Positions 16,599-24,830 of a stretch of 64,000 nt of DNA are shown here, piece after piece. The notes under the pieces were generated by a model that saw only the letters and a program-made list of their open reading frames with translations, was not told the origin of the DNA and did not search any database. Each line of letters starts with the position of its first letter. Position 1 is the first letter of the stretch. This DNA comes from Baekduia soli (lineage in GTDB: Bacteria > Actinomycetota > Thermoleophilia > Solirubrobacterales > Solirubrobacteraceae), in contig NZ_CP042430.1 of assembly GCF_007970665.1 (NCBI RefSeq), forward strand, positions 2,356,001-2,420,000, written 5' to 3'. The position numbers and the translations under genes are program-made.

Positions 16599-17374
16599 GC
16601 GGCGCCGCGGAAGTCGGGCCGGCGCTTCTCGGCGAAGGCCTCCAGGCCCTCCTGCGTCGCGGCCGAGCGCCGAACGGCCTCCCACTCGGCGCGCTCGCGC
16701 GCCAGGCCCTCCTCGATCGTCACGTCGGGCGCGAGGACCGCCAGGCGCTTCGTCGCCTGGATGGCCTCGGCCGGCCCGTCGGCCAGGCGCCGCGCGATGT
16801 CCAGGGCGACCTCGGCGGCGGTGCCGTCGGGCACGACGCGGCTGGCGATCCCCATGGCCCCGGCCTCGACGCCGGTGATCCGGCGGCCGGTGAGCAGCAG
16901 GTCGCGTGCCACGCCCTGGCCGACGGCGCGGACCAGGCGCTGCGTGCCGCCCGCCCCGGCGATGAGGCCGATCGTCGCCTCGGGCAGCCCGAGCCTGGCC
17001 GACTCCCCGACGACGCGGATGTCGCAGCACAGCGCGAGCTCGAAGCCGCCGCCCATCGCGGGACCGTCGACCGCGGCGATCGTCGGGGCGGGCGTGCGCT
17101 CGAACGCGGAGTAGGCGTCCTGGCAGTGGCGGACGAACTCCAGCTGCTCCTCGATGGACACCCGTGCCATCCAGGGGATGTCGCCGCCGGCGGCGAACAT
17201 CCGCGGCACGGCGCTGCGCACGACCACGGCGCGCGTGTGCGGCCCGAGGGCCAGCACGGCGTCGCGGACCATGCACACGAACGCGTCGTCGAACTGGTTG
17301 ACGGGGGGTCGCTCGAGGACCACCTGCGCCACGCCGTCGTCGTGCTCGACACGGACCCACGGGTCGCTGGCCAT
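16589..17374 (-). CDS. Enoyl-CoA hydratase
   Basis: A 261-residue crotonase. Both catalytic glutamates are where expected: GGGFELALCCD and GLPEATIGLIAGAGGTQRL. It is thus the most canonical hydratase in this window and should add water to trans-2-enoyl-CoA in beta-oxidation. The start at 17374 (MASDPWVRVEHDDG) lies ten nt from a CTACCCGCCGGTAG palindrome. The gap of 170 bp to the divergent carboxylase operon also contains a site of the larger operator family at 17423-17440. Confidence 0.88.
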   Translation of the reverse strand: MASDPWVRVEHDDGVAQVVLERPPVNQFDDAFVCMVRDAVLALGPHTRAVVVRSAVPRMFAAGGDIPWMARVSIEEQLEFVRHCQDAYSAFERTPAPTIAAVDGPAMGGGFELALCCDIRVVGESARLGLPEATIGLIAGAGGTQRLVRAVGQGVARDLLLTGRRITGVEAGAMGIASRVVPDGTAAEVALDIARRLADGPAEAIQATKRLAVLAPDVTIEEGLARERAEWEAVRRSAATQEGLEAFAEKRRPDFRGAAQR

Positions 17375-17384
17375 GGCCGCGAGT

Positions 17385-17398
17385 CTACCCGCCGGTAG
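17385..17398. promoter_or_regulatory. CTACC-type palindrome, candidate TetR site
   Basis: CTACCCGCCGGTAG, 10 nt upstream of the enoyl-CoA hydratase start. Its CTACC/GGTAG arms match those of the palindrome at 39137-39152, so the two may be bound by the same TetR-type regulator. Confidence 0.45.
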
Positions 17399-17422
17399 GC
17401 CGGCGACGGGGGTCGCCGACAG

Positions 17423-17440
17423 GCTGTCCCTAGCGACAGT
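17423..17440. promoter_or_regulatory. Operator-like palindrome (site C)
   Basis: GCTGTCCCTAGCGACAGT matches 14 of 18 positions of the family palindrome and is itself a good inverted repeat (CTGTC/GACAG). It lies upstream of the gamma-like gene, whose start is 104 nt away, and 48 nt from the divergent hydratase start. Confidence 0.6.
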
Positions 17441-17544
17441 CTTGCCTTGAGGGGCCCCCACGCCTCTGGTAGTTGTCGACCTCGTCGGCCGTCCGCTCGG
17501 TAGGGACGGCGGCGGGTCATGGGGCAACTCTCGAGGAGGACAGC

Positions 17545-17913
17545 GTGAGCCAGGTCGCGGTGCAGGACGGTCCCGGACGCCGGACGGGTGGCGATCCCAC
17601 CGTGGGCGACGCGTTCACGTTCCGCCGGGACGCGACGGCGGGCTGGCAGATCCACTGCTCGGAGTGCGACCACCACTACGGCCCGGCCGAGCGCGACCCC
17701 AAGCTCGGCGCGGTCGTGCGGGAGGGCTCGATCACCGACCTGTCGACGCTGAGCGACGTCGGGATGACCGAGCGGCTCGTCGCCCGCCAGTTCTTCTGCC
17801 CGTCCTGCGCGCTGCTCATGGCGGTCAACGTCCAGCAGGTCGGGGACCCGGTGATGCTGGAGTGGAGCCTGGACCCGGCCACCCTGGACAGCGCGATCGC
17901 GCCGGAGGCCTGA
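17545..17913 (+). CDS. Acetone/acetophenone carboxylase gamma-like zinc protein
   Basis: A 122-residue protein with IHCSECDHHYGP at about 33-44 and FFCPSCALLMAVNV at about 83-96, two CxxC pairs forming a zinc ribbon, and a terminal segment GDPVMLEWSLDP typical of the small subunit of acetone and acetophenone carboxylases. The GTG at 17545 is preceded by GAGGAGGA. It is three nt upstream of the fused HyuA-HyuB gene, so it should be the third subunit of that enzyme. The same type of domain recurs fused to the C-terminus of the second beta protein at 24831-27154. Confidence 0.75.
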   Translation: MSQVAVQDGPGRRTGGDPTVGDAFTFRRDATAGWQIHCSECDHHYGPAERDPKLGAVVREGSITDLSTLSDVGMTERLVARQFFCPSCALLMAVNVQQVGDPVMLEWSLDPATLDSAIAPEA

Positions 17914-17915
17914 CC

Positions 17916-20900
17916 ATGTACAACGTCGCCGTCGACATCGGTGGCACGTTCACCGACTGCGTCGTCCATGACGTGGAGGCCGCGCGCATCGTCGCGGCCA
18001 AGGCGCCGACCCAGCGCCAGGACCTCGGGGCCGGCGTGCTCGACGCGGTCCGGGCGGCCGCCGAGCGCCTCGGGACGCCCCTGGACGACGTGCTGCGCGA
18101 CACGGAGCGCTTCATCCACGGCTCGACGGTCGCCACGAACGCGATGATCGAGCGCGACGGCGCGCGCACGGCCTACATCACGACCGCCGGCCACGAGGAC
18201 ACGCTGGCGATCGGCAAGATCTTCCAGAAGCGCGCCGGCCTGTCCGAGCGCGAGATCTCGCACCTCAACCGCCTGTCCATGGCCGATCCGCCGCTCATCG
18301 AGCGAGAGCTGGTCTTCGGCGTGGTCGAGCGCGTCGACTACCAGGGCCGTGTCGTGCTCGAGTTGGCCGACGAGGCGATCGCCGAGGTCGTGGAGCGCGT
18401 GCGCGCCTCGGGCGTGCAGGCCGTGGCCATCTGCCTGCTGTGGAGCTTCCTCGAGCCGGCGCACGAGCGGCGCCTGGCCGACGCGCTGCGCCGCGAGCTT
18501 CCGGACATGTACGTGTCGGCGTCGGTCGACGTCGCCTCGGTGCTCGGCGAGTACGAGCGCGGCGTGACCACGGCGCTCAACGCCTACCTCGGGCCGCCGA
18601 TCTCCCGCTACCTCGGCGGCCTGCAGGACCTGCTCAGCGCCGGCGGCCTCACCGCCCCCGTGCTGCTCATGACCGCCGAAGGCGGCGTCGTGCCGATCTC
18701 CAGCGCCCGCGACCGGCCCGTCAGCCTCCTGGACTCGGGCCCCGTCGGCGGCACGCTGGGCTCGCGCTTCGTCGGCCGCGCCTACGACGAGCGCAACATC
18801 ATCTGCACCGACGTCGGCGGCACGTCGTTCGACGTGTCGCTGGTCATCGACGACGGCTTCCAGCTCGAGCACGAGCCCGTCATCGCCCAGTACGCCTTCA
18901 AGGTGCCCAAGGTCGCGGTCAAGAGCATCGGCGCCGGCGGCGGCTCGATCGCCTGGGTCGACCAGATCGGCGTCCTGAAGGTCGGGCCGCACTCGGCGGG
19001 CGCCCGCCCGGGCCCGGCGTGCTACGGCCGCGGCGGCGAGCTGCCGACGGTGACCGACGCCAACCTGATCCTCGGCTTCCTCAACCCGGACAACTTCCTC
19101 GGCGGGGCGATGACGCTGGACCGCGAGGCGGCGGTCCGGGCGTTCGAGCCGCTGGCGCAGCGCCTGGGCCAGACGGTCCAGGAGGTCGCCGCGGGCGTGC
19201 ACCGGATCATGAACTCGCACATGGCCGACCTGCTCCGCGCGTCGACCATCGAGCGCGGCCACGACCCGCGCGACTTCGCCCTGTTCGCCTACGGCGGCGC
19301 CGCCGCGACGCACGCCGTCGGCTACGCGGCCGAGGCCGGCGTCAAGGGCATCCACGTCCTCAACGACGCCACGGCGTTCAGCGCGCTGGGCATGCTCACC
19401 GCCGACCTCGCGCACTCCTTCGACCGCGCCCGCCCGCTGTCGACGCCGTTCTCCGACGCCGACTACGGCGTCATGTCCGGGATCTACGACGAGCTGCGCA
19501 CGGCGGCCGAGGCCCAGCTCGTCAGCGAGGGCGAGTCCCCGGCCGGCGCCACGTTCCGCCGCAGCGTGCTCCTGCGCTTCCGCGCGCAGGTCCACGAGCT
19601 CGAGCTCGACGTCCCCGACGACCTGACGCTCGACGCCGCCGGGCTGGACCGTCTCATCGAGCTGTTCACCGCGCGCTACGAGGACACCTACGGCGAGGGC
19701 TCGGCCTACCCCGACGCCGGCGTCGAGATCACGACGTTCCGGCTGACCGCGACGGTCCCGACCTCCGTCGCCGAGCTGCCGCGCCTGGCGCCGGCCGACG
19801 GCGACGCCGCCCAGGCGCTGACGGGCTCGCGCGAGGCCTGGTTCGATGGCCACGGCCTGCTCGAGATGGCCGTCTACGACGGCGAGCGGCTCGGGCCGGG
19901 CCACCACCTGGAGGGCCCCGCCGTGGTCGAGCGCTACGGCGACAGCGTGCTGGTCCCGCCCGGCTTCGCGGCCACGGTCGACGACCGCGGCTCGATCCAC
20001 GTCGAGATCGGCGACCGCACCACCGCGTCCGACGCCGAGGCCGACCTCACCGACGGCCGCCTGGACCCCATCACCTACGAGGTCATCCGCAACCGGCTCT
20101 GGGCCATCAACGACGAGCAGGCCCAGACCGCGGCCCGCAAGTCGGGCAGCCAGTTCATCTACGAGGCGTTCGACTTCAACGCCGGCCTGCTGGACGCCGA
20201 CGGCAACGGCCTGTTCGCCGGCGTCTACGTCCTGTTCCACACGACCGGCCTGGACATGACCGTCCAGGCGATCATGGAGCGGTTCGGCGAGATCCGCGAC
20301 GGCGACATGTTCATCACCAACGACCCGTGGGTCGGGGCGATCCACTTCAACGACTTCGTGACGGTGACGCCGATCTTCGCCGACGGCGAGATCATCGCCT
20401 GGGGCGCGCTGGTCATGCACTACCAGGACGTCGGCGGCCCGGTGCCGGGCAGCTTCGTGGTCGGGGCGACCAACGTCTTCGAGGAGTGCCCGATCATCAC
20501 GCCGCTGAAGCTGATGGACGCCGGGCGTTACTGCACCGAGGTCGAGACGCTGCTGCTGCGCAACACGCGGACGCCGATGATGAACGGGCTCAACCTGCGC
20601 GCCACGGTGGCCTCGCAGGCCACGACGCGCCGGCGCGTGCTGGAGGTCGTCGACCGCTACGGCAAGGACGCGTTCAAGGCCGCCACCGCGCAGGTCCAGG
20701 AGGAGGTCGAGCAGACGGTCCGCAGCCGCCTGGACGAGATCCCCGACGGCGAGTGGTACGACCACGTCTACCTCGACCACGACGGCGTGAACTACGAGCT
20801 CTACGAGGTCAAGCTGCGCCTGGAGAAGCGCGGCGGCAAGCTCATCTTCGACTTCACCGGCACGTCGCCGGAGGCGCCGGGGATGATCAACGGCACGATC

Positions 20901-21953
20901 TCGGGGCTGCGCGGGGGCGTGGCGGTCGCCGTGCTGGTCATGCTCGCCTACGAGATCCCATGGTCGACGGGTGGCCTGCGCGACATCGTCGAGATCATCT
21001 CCGAGCCCGGGACGATCAACAACTGCACCTACCCGGCGGCCTGCAGCGGCGGCAGCGTGTGCGCCGAGGAGGCGACGGAGAACGTCGCGGGCACCGTCGT
21101 CGGCAAGATGCTCGCCGCCAGCGGGCGCCTGCGCGACGAGTCGATGACGGTCTGGTACCCCTACTTTAACCTGGTGATCCTGGCCGGGCTGGACCAGTAC
21201 GGCGACCCGCTGGCCTCGCTCATGTTCGACAACTCCGCCGGGGGCGGCGGCGCGCGGCGCTGGGGCGACGGCGTCGACTGTGGCGGCTACTTCGAGTCGA
21301 TGTCCTGCGTGTGCCCCAACGTCGAGTCCAACGAGAAGATCTTCCCCGTCCTGGAGCTCTACCGCCACCGGGCGCCCGGCAGCTACGGCCACGGGCGCCA
21401 CCGCGGCGGGACGGGCATCGAGGTCGGGACGATCTCCTACGACGTCGACCGCGACCTGGAGGTCATCGTCACCACGCACGGCGCCGCCCAGCCCGGCGCG
21501 CCCGGGCTGTACGGCGGCTACCCGTGCGCGCTGAACACCAACGTCATCCTGCGCGGCGCCGACGCCCGCGAGCAGTTGCTGGCCGGCGCGCTGGTGCGCG
21601 GCGAGGGCGACGTCGGGTTCTCGGGCCGCGAGGTGCTCGAGGCCAAGGCCCGCACGACGCTGGCCCCGGGCGACATGCTCATCACCCGCAACGAGGGCGG
21701 TCCCGGCTTCGGCGACCCCCTGCGCCGCGACCCCGCCCTCGTGGCGCGCGACGTGCGGACGGGGCTGTGCACCGCGCAGGACGCCGACGCGGTCTACGGC
21801 GTCGTGCTCGGCGCCGACGGGGGCGCCGACGACGCGGCCACCACGCAGCGCCGCGCCGAGCTGCGCGCGCAGCGCCTGACGGGCGCCACGCCCGTCTCCG
21901 ATCTGATCCAACGCCACGGCGCCGAGGGCGCCCTGGCCGCACTGGGGAGCTGA
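17916..21953 (+). CDS. Fused HyuA-HyuB ATP-dependent carboxylase/hydrolase
   Basis: A 1345-residue fusion of the two large subunits of the hydantoinase/oxoprolinase/acetone-carboxylase superfamily. Residues 1 to about 700 are HyuA-like, with phosphate-binding loops DIGGTFTDCV (about 6-15) and DVGGTSFDVSLV (about 299-310), GAGGGSIAWVD, RPGPACYGRGG and the family hallmark STIERGHDPRDFALFAYGG. From about 715 the HyuB part begins DPITYEVIRNRLWAIN and includes MFITNDPWVGAIHFND and the C-terminal NEGGPGFGDP. The paired gamma gene and neighbouring SDR and CoA ligases favour a ketone carboxylase over 5-oxoprolinase. Known enzymes phosphorylate ketone and bicarbonate with ATP, then couple them. The substrate is unknown. 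Confidence 0.85.
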   Translation: MYNVAVDIGGTFTDCVVHDVEAARIVAAKAPTQRQDLGAGVLDAVRAAAERLGTPLDDVLRDTERFIHGSTVATNAMIERDGARTAYITTAGHEDTLAIGKIFQKRAGLSEREISHLNRLSMADPPLIERELVFGVVERVDYQGRVVLELADEAIAEVVERVRASGVQAVAICLLWSFLEPAHERRLADALRRELPDMYVSASVDVASVLGEYERGVTTALNAYLGPPISRYLGGLQDLLSAGGLTAPVLLMTAEGGVVPISSARDRPVSLLDSGPVGGTLGSRFVGRAYDERNIICTDVGGTSFDVSLVIDDGFQLEHEPVIAQYAFKVPKVAVKSIGAGGGSIAWVDQIGVLKVGPHSAGARPGPACYGRGGELPTVTDANLILGFLNPDNFLGGAMTLDREAAVRAFEPLAQRLGQTVQEVAAGVHRIMNSHMADLLRASTIERGHDPRDFALFAYGGAAATHAVGYAAEAGVKGIHVLNDATAFSALGMLTADLAHSFDRARPLSTPFSDADYGVMSGIYDELRTAAEAQLVSEGESPAGATFRRSVLLRFRAQVHELELDVPDDLTLDAAGLDRLIELFTARYEDTYGEGSAYPDAGVEITTFRLTATVPTSVAELPRLAPADGDAAQALTGSREAWFDGHGLLEMAVYDGERLGPGHHLEGPAVVERYGDSVLVPPGFAATVDDRGSIHVEIGDRTTASDAEADLTDGRLDPITYEVIRNRLWAINDEQAQTAARKSGSQFIYEAFDFNAGLLDADGNGLFAGVYVLFHTTGLDMTVQAIMERFGEIRDGDMFITNDPWVGAIHFNDFVTVTPIFADGEIIAWGALVMHYQDVGGPVPGSFVVGATNVFEECPIITPLKLMDAGRYCTEVETLLLRNTRTPMMNGLNLRATVASQATTRRRVLEVVDRYGKDAFKAATAQVQEEVEQTVRSRLDEIPDGEWYDHVYLDHDGVNYELYEVKLRLEKRGGKLIFDFTGTSPEAPGMINGTISGLRGGVAVAVLVMLAYEIPWSTGGLRDIVEIISEPGTINNCTYPAACSGGSVCAEEATENVAGTVVGKMLAASGRLRDESMTVWYPYFNLVILAGLDQYGDPLASLMFDNSAGGGGARRWGDGVDCGGYFESMSCVCPNVESNEKIFPVLELYRHRAPGSYGHGRHRGGTGIEVGTISYDVDRDLEVIVTTHGAAQPGAPGLYGGYPCALNTNVILRGADAREQLLAGALVRGEGDVGFSGREVLEAKARTTLAPGDMLITRNEGGPGFGDPLRRDPALVARDVRTGLCTAQDADAVYGVVLGADGGADDAATTQRRAELRAQRLTGATPVSDLIQRHGAEGALAALGS

Positions 21954-21963
21954 GGCGACCGAC

Positions 21964-22731
21964 ATGGGACGACTTGACGAGCGGGTGGCCGTGGTCACCG
22001 GCGCGGCCGGCGGGTTCGGCAGCGCGATCGCGCGACGCCTGCACGCCGAGGGCGCACGCGTCGCGCTGTGGGACATCCGCGAGGACGACGCGGTGGCGCT
22101 GGGGCAGGGCATCGCCGGGGACGGGACGACGCTCGGCGTCGGCGTGGACATCGGAGACTCGGCAGCCGTCGACGCGGCGGCGGCGCGCACCCGCGAGGCG
22201 CTGGGCCCGATCGACATCCTGGTCAACAACGCGGGCGTCGTGAACTCGGCGCCGCCCTGGGAGGTCACCGACGCCGACTGGGACTGGCACTTCCGCGTCA
22301 ACTCGACGGGCGCGTACTACTGCATCCGCGCGTGCCTGCCCGACATGCGCGAGCGCCGCTACGGCAAGATCGTCAACATCGGCTCCGTCGCCGCCCAGCA
22401 GGGGCGGCCCACCACGAGCCCGGCCTACGCGGCGTCCAAGGGCGCCATCCTGGGCATGACGGTCTCGCTGGCCCGCAACCTCGGCGCCGACGGCATCTGC
22501 GTCAACGCCGTCAACCCCGGGTTCATCAAGACGGTCATCCACGACCAGTTCAGCGCCGAGCAGCTCGCCCCGCTCATGGCCGACATCCCGCTGGACCGCC
22601 GCGGCGAGCCCGGCGCCAAGGGCATCCCGGAGGACATCGCCGCCGCCGTGGCCTTCCTGGCCTCGCCGGACTCGGACTTCATCACCGGCGAGTACCTGAG
22701 CGTCAACGGCGGGTCGAGGACCGGCTCGTGA
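21964..22731 (+). CDS. Short-chain dehydrogenase/reductase
   Basis: A 255-residue classical SDR. TGAAGGFG at 12-19 is the nucleotide-binding motif, NNAG at 88-91, and the catalytic residues are Ser141, Tyr155 and Lys159 (YAASK). It is ten nt after the first carboxylase gene and its stop overlaps the second HyuA start (GTGA), so it is embedded in the carboxylase operon. By analogy with ethylbenzene degradation, where an SDR makes acetophenone for its carboxylase, it may oxidise a secondary alcohol to the ketone that the carboxylases use. That role is inferred from position. Confidence 0.85.
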   Translation: MGRLDERVAVVTGAAGGFGSAIARRLHAEGARVALWDIREDDAVALGQGIAGDGTTLGVGVDIGDSAAVDAAAARTREALGPIDILVNNAGVVNSAPPWEVTDADWDWHFRVNSTGAYYCIRACLPDMRERRYGKIVNIGSVAAQQGRPTTSPAYAASKGAILGMTVSLARNLGADGICVNAVNPGFIKTVIHDQFSAEQLAPLMADIPLDRRGEPGAKGIPEDIAAAVAFLASPDSDFITGEYLSVNGGSRTGS

Positions 22732-24829
22732 GCGGCTACCGGGTCAGCATCGACATCGGCGGGACGTTCACCGACTGCACGATCGTCGACGCCGGTCAGG
22801 CCGTGACGATCGCCAAGGCCCCGTCGACGCCGTCGGACTTCTCCAAGGGCTTCATCGACGCGCTGCGCGCCGGTGCCGCGGCGCTGGATCTCGACCTCGG
22901 CGAGCTGCTGCGGCGCACCGCCCGCATGTCGCACGGCACGACCGTCGGCATCAACGCCGTCGTGAGCCGCACGGGCGCGCGCGTCGGCCTGATCTCGACC
23001 GCGGGCCACGGCGACGCGCTGCGGATCCTCAACAACACGGGACGCACGAACGGCCAGCCCGTCGAGCGCATCCTCAACTACGCGGCCAGCTCGCTCCCCG
23101 ACCGCTTCGTGCGCCGCGAGGACACGATCGAGGTCACCGAGCGCATCGACACGTTCGGCGACGTCGTCGTCGCGCTCGACGAGGACGAGGTCCTGGCCGC
23201 CGCGCGGCGGCTGCTGGACCAGGGCGTGCAGACGCTGGCGGTCAGCTACCTGTGGAGCCACCTCAACCCGGTCCATGAGCGCCGCACGCGCGAGCTGCTG
23301 GACGCCGCGCACCCCGACGTCTACGTCAGCTACGGCTCCGAGCTGGCGACGCGCATCGGCGAGTACCCGCGTGCGGCCACCGCGGTGCTGAACTCCTACA
23401 TCGGCCCGCTCATGCGCGACTACGTGACGCGGCTCATGGACCAGCTGCGCGAGCACGGCTACGCCGAGCGCCTGCTCTTCGCCCAGTGCGACGGCGGCCT
23501 CATCGACGCGGCCGACGTCATCGGCCGCCCGGTCATGACGCTGGAGTCGGGCCCCGTCGGCGGCGTGATCGCCTCGGCACGCGCGGGCGCCCAGACCGGG
23601 CACCCCAACATCATCGCCGCCGACATGGGCGGCACCACGTTCGACGTCAGCGTCATCGCCGAGGGCGAGCCGCTCGTGCGCGACGGCGTGGTCGTCGAGC
23701 AGCACGACCTCTTCCTGCGGATGGTCGACGTCGAGTCCGTCGGCGCGGGCGGGGGCAGCCTGGCCTGGATCGACCCGCAGTCGGGCGCTCTGCGCGTCGG
23801 GCCGCAGAGCGCCGGGGCCGTGCCGGGACCGGTCTGCTACGGCCGCGGCGGCACGCAGGCGACGGTCACCGACGCCGACCTCGTGCTCGGCCTGCTCAAC
23901 CCCGACAACTTCCTCGGGGCCGGATGACGCTCGACGTCGAGGCCGCCCGGCACGCCGTCGGGGAGCTGGGGGAGCGCATCGGCCTTGGCCTGCTGGAGTG
24001 CGCCGCGGGCATCCAGGAGGTCGCCGACAACCTCATGGAGGACAAGATCCGCTCCATGACGATCGCCCGCGGCCACGACCCGCGGGACTTCGTGCTCTAC
24101 GCCTTCGGCGGCGGCGGCGCGGTCCACGCCGGGCTGTTCTCGCGCGGCCTGGGCATCCGGCGCGTGGTGGTCCCCGTCGGCGACCTCGCCTCGGTGTGGT
24201 CGGCCTACGGCATCGGCCTGGAGGGCTACGGACGCACCTACGAGCTGCCCGTGTTCCTGCACGCCCCGCTGGACGCCACGGCCATGGCCGAGGGCTACGA
24301 GCGCCTCGAGCGCCTCGCGCGCTCCGACGCCGAGCGCTCGGACGTCGCGTGGGACTCGTTGCGCCTGGCCCGCACGGCCGACATGAAGTACGCGCTGCAG
24401 GTCTACGACGTCGAGGCGGCCGTGCCCGCGGGCGCGATGGAGCAGGGCGCGATGCAGGGCATCGTCGACAGCTTCGAGCGCACCTACGCCCAGCGCTTCG
24501 GCGAGGGCGTCGGCTACCCCGAGGGCGGGATCGACCTCACCGCGCTGCGCCTCGGCGTCCAGCCCGCCGAGCCGATCGCCGTGCCCGCCGGCGGCGGAGC
24601 GCTGCCCACGGGCGGCGACAGCGCGCCGACGGGGTCGCGCGACGTCTACTGGACCGAGCTGAAGGCCGTGTCGGCCACGCCGGTCTACACCGGCCCCGAC
24701 CTGGCGGCGGGCACGCGCATCGACGGCCCGGCGCTCGTCGACTACCCGGACACGACCGTGGTGCTGCGTCCCGAACTGCGGTTGACCGTCGAGGCCGGCG
24801 GCAACCTGACCATCGACCTGGAAGCCTGA
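22728..24829 (+). pseudogene. Second HyuA-like (acetone-carboxylase beta type) subunit, frameshifted at 23916-23919
   Basis: About 700 residues if repaired. The N-terminal part runs from the GTG at 22728 (SGYRVSIDIGGTFTDC) through ESGPVGGV, DMGGTTFDVSVI (about 299-310), GAGGGSLAWID and VCYGRGG to NPDNFLG. There the frame meets a stop after FLGAG at 23927, while the remainder (MTLDVEAARHAVGELG, MTIARGHDPRDFVLYAFGGGG, VVLRPELRLTVEAGG) lies in another frame. One extra G in the G4 run at 23916-23919 gives NFLGGRMTLDVEAARH, matching NFLGGAMTLDREAA in the first system. The body shows no decay, so the gene is probably functional and the break a base-calling deletion. Confidence 0.75.
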
Positions 24830-24830
24830 G

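Noticed and set aside
17676-22301. A 1541-codon open frame on the minus strand opposite the carboxylase genes
   Set aside because: It is opposite the HyuA-HyuB fusion, has the Arg/Ala/Val/Asp-rich composition of antisense frames in very GC-rich DNA, and shows no recognisable domain.
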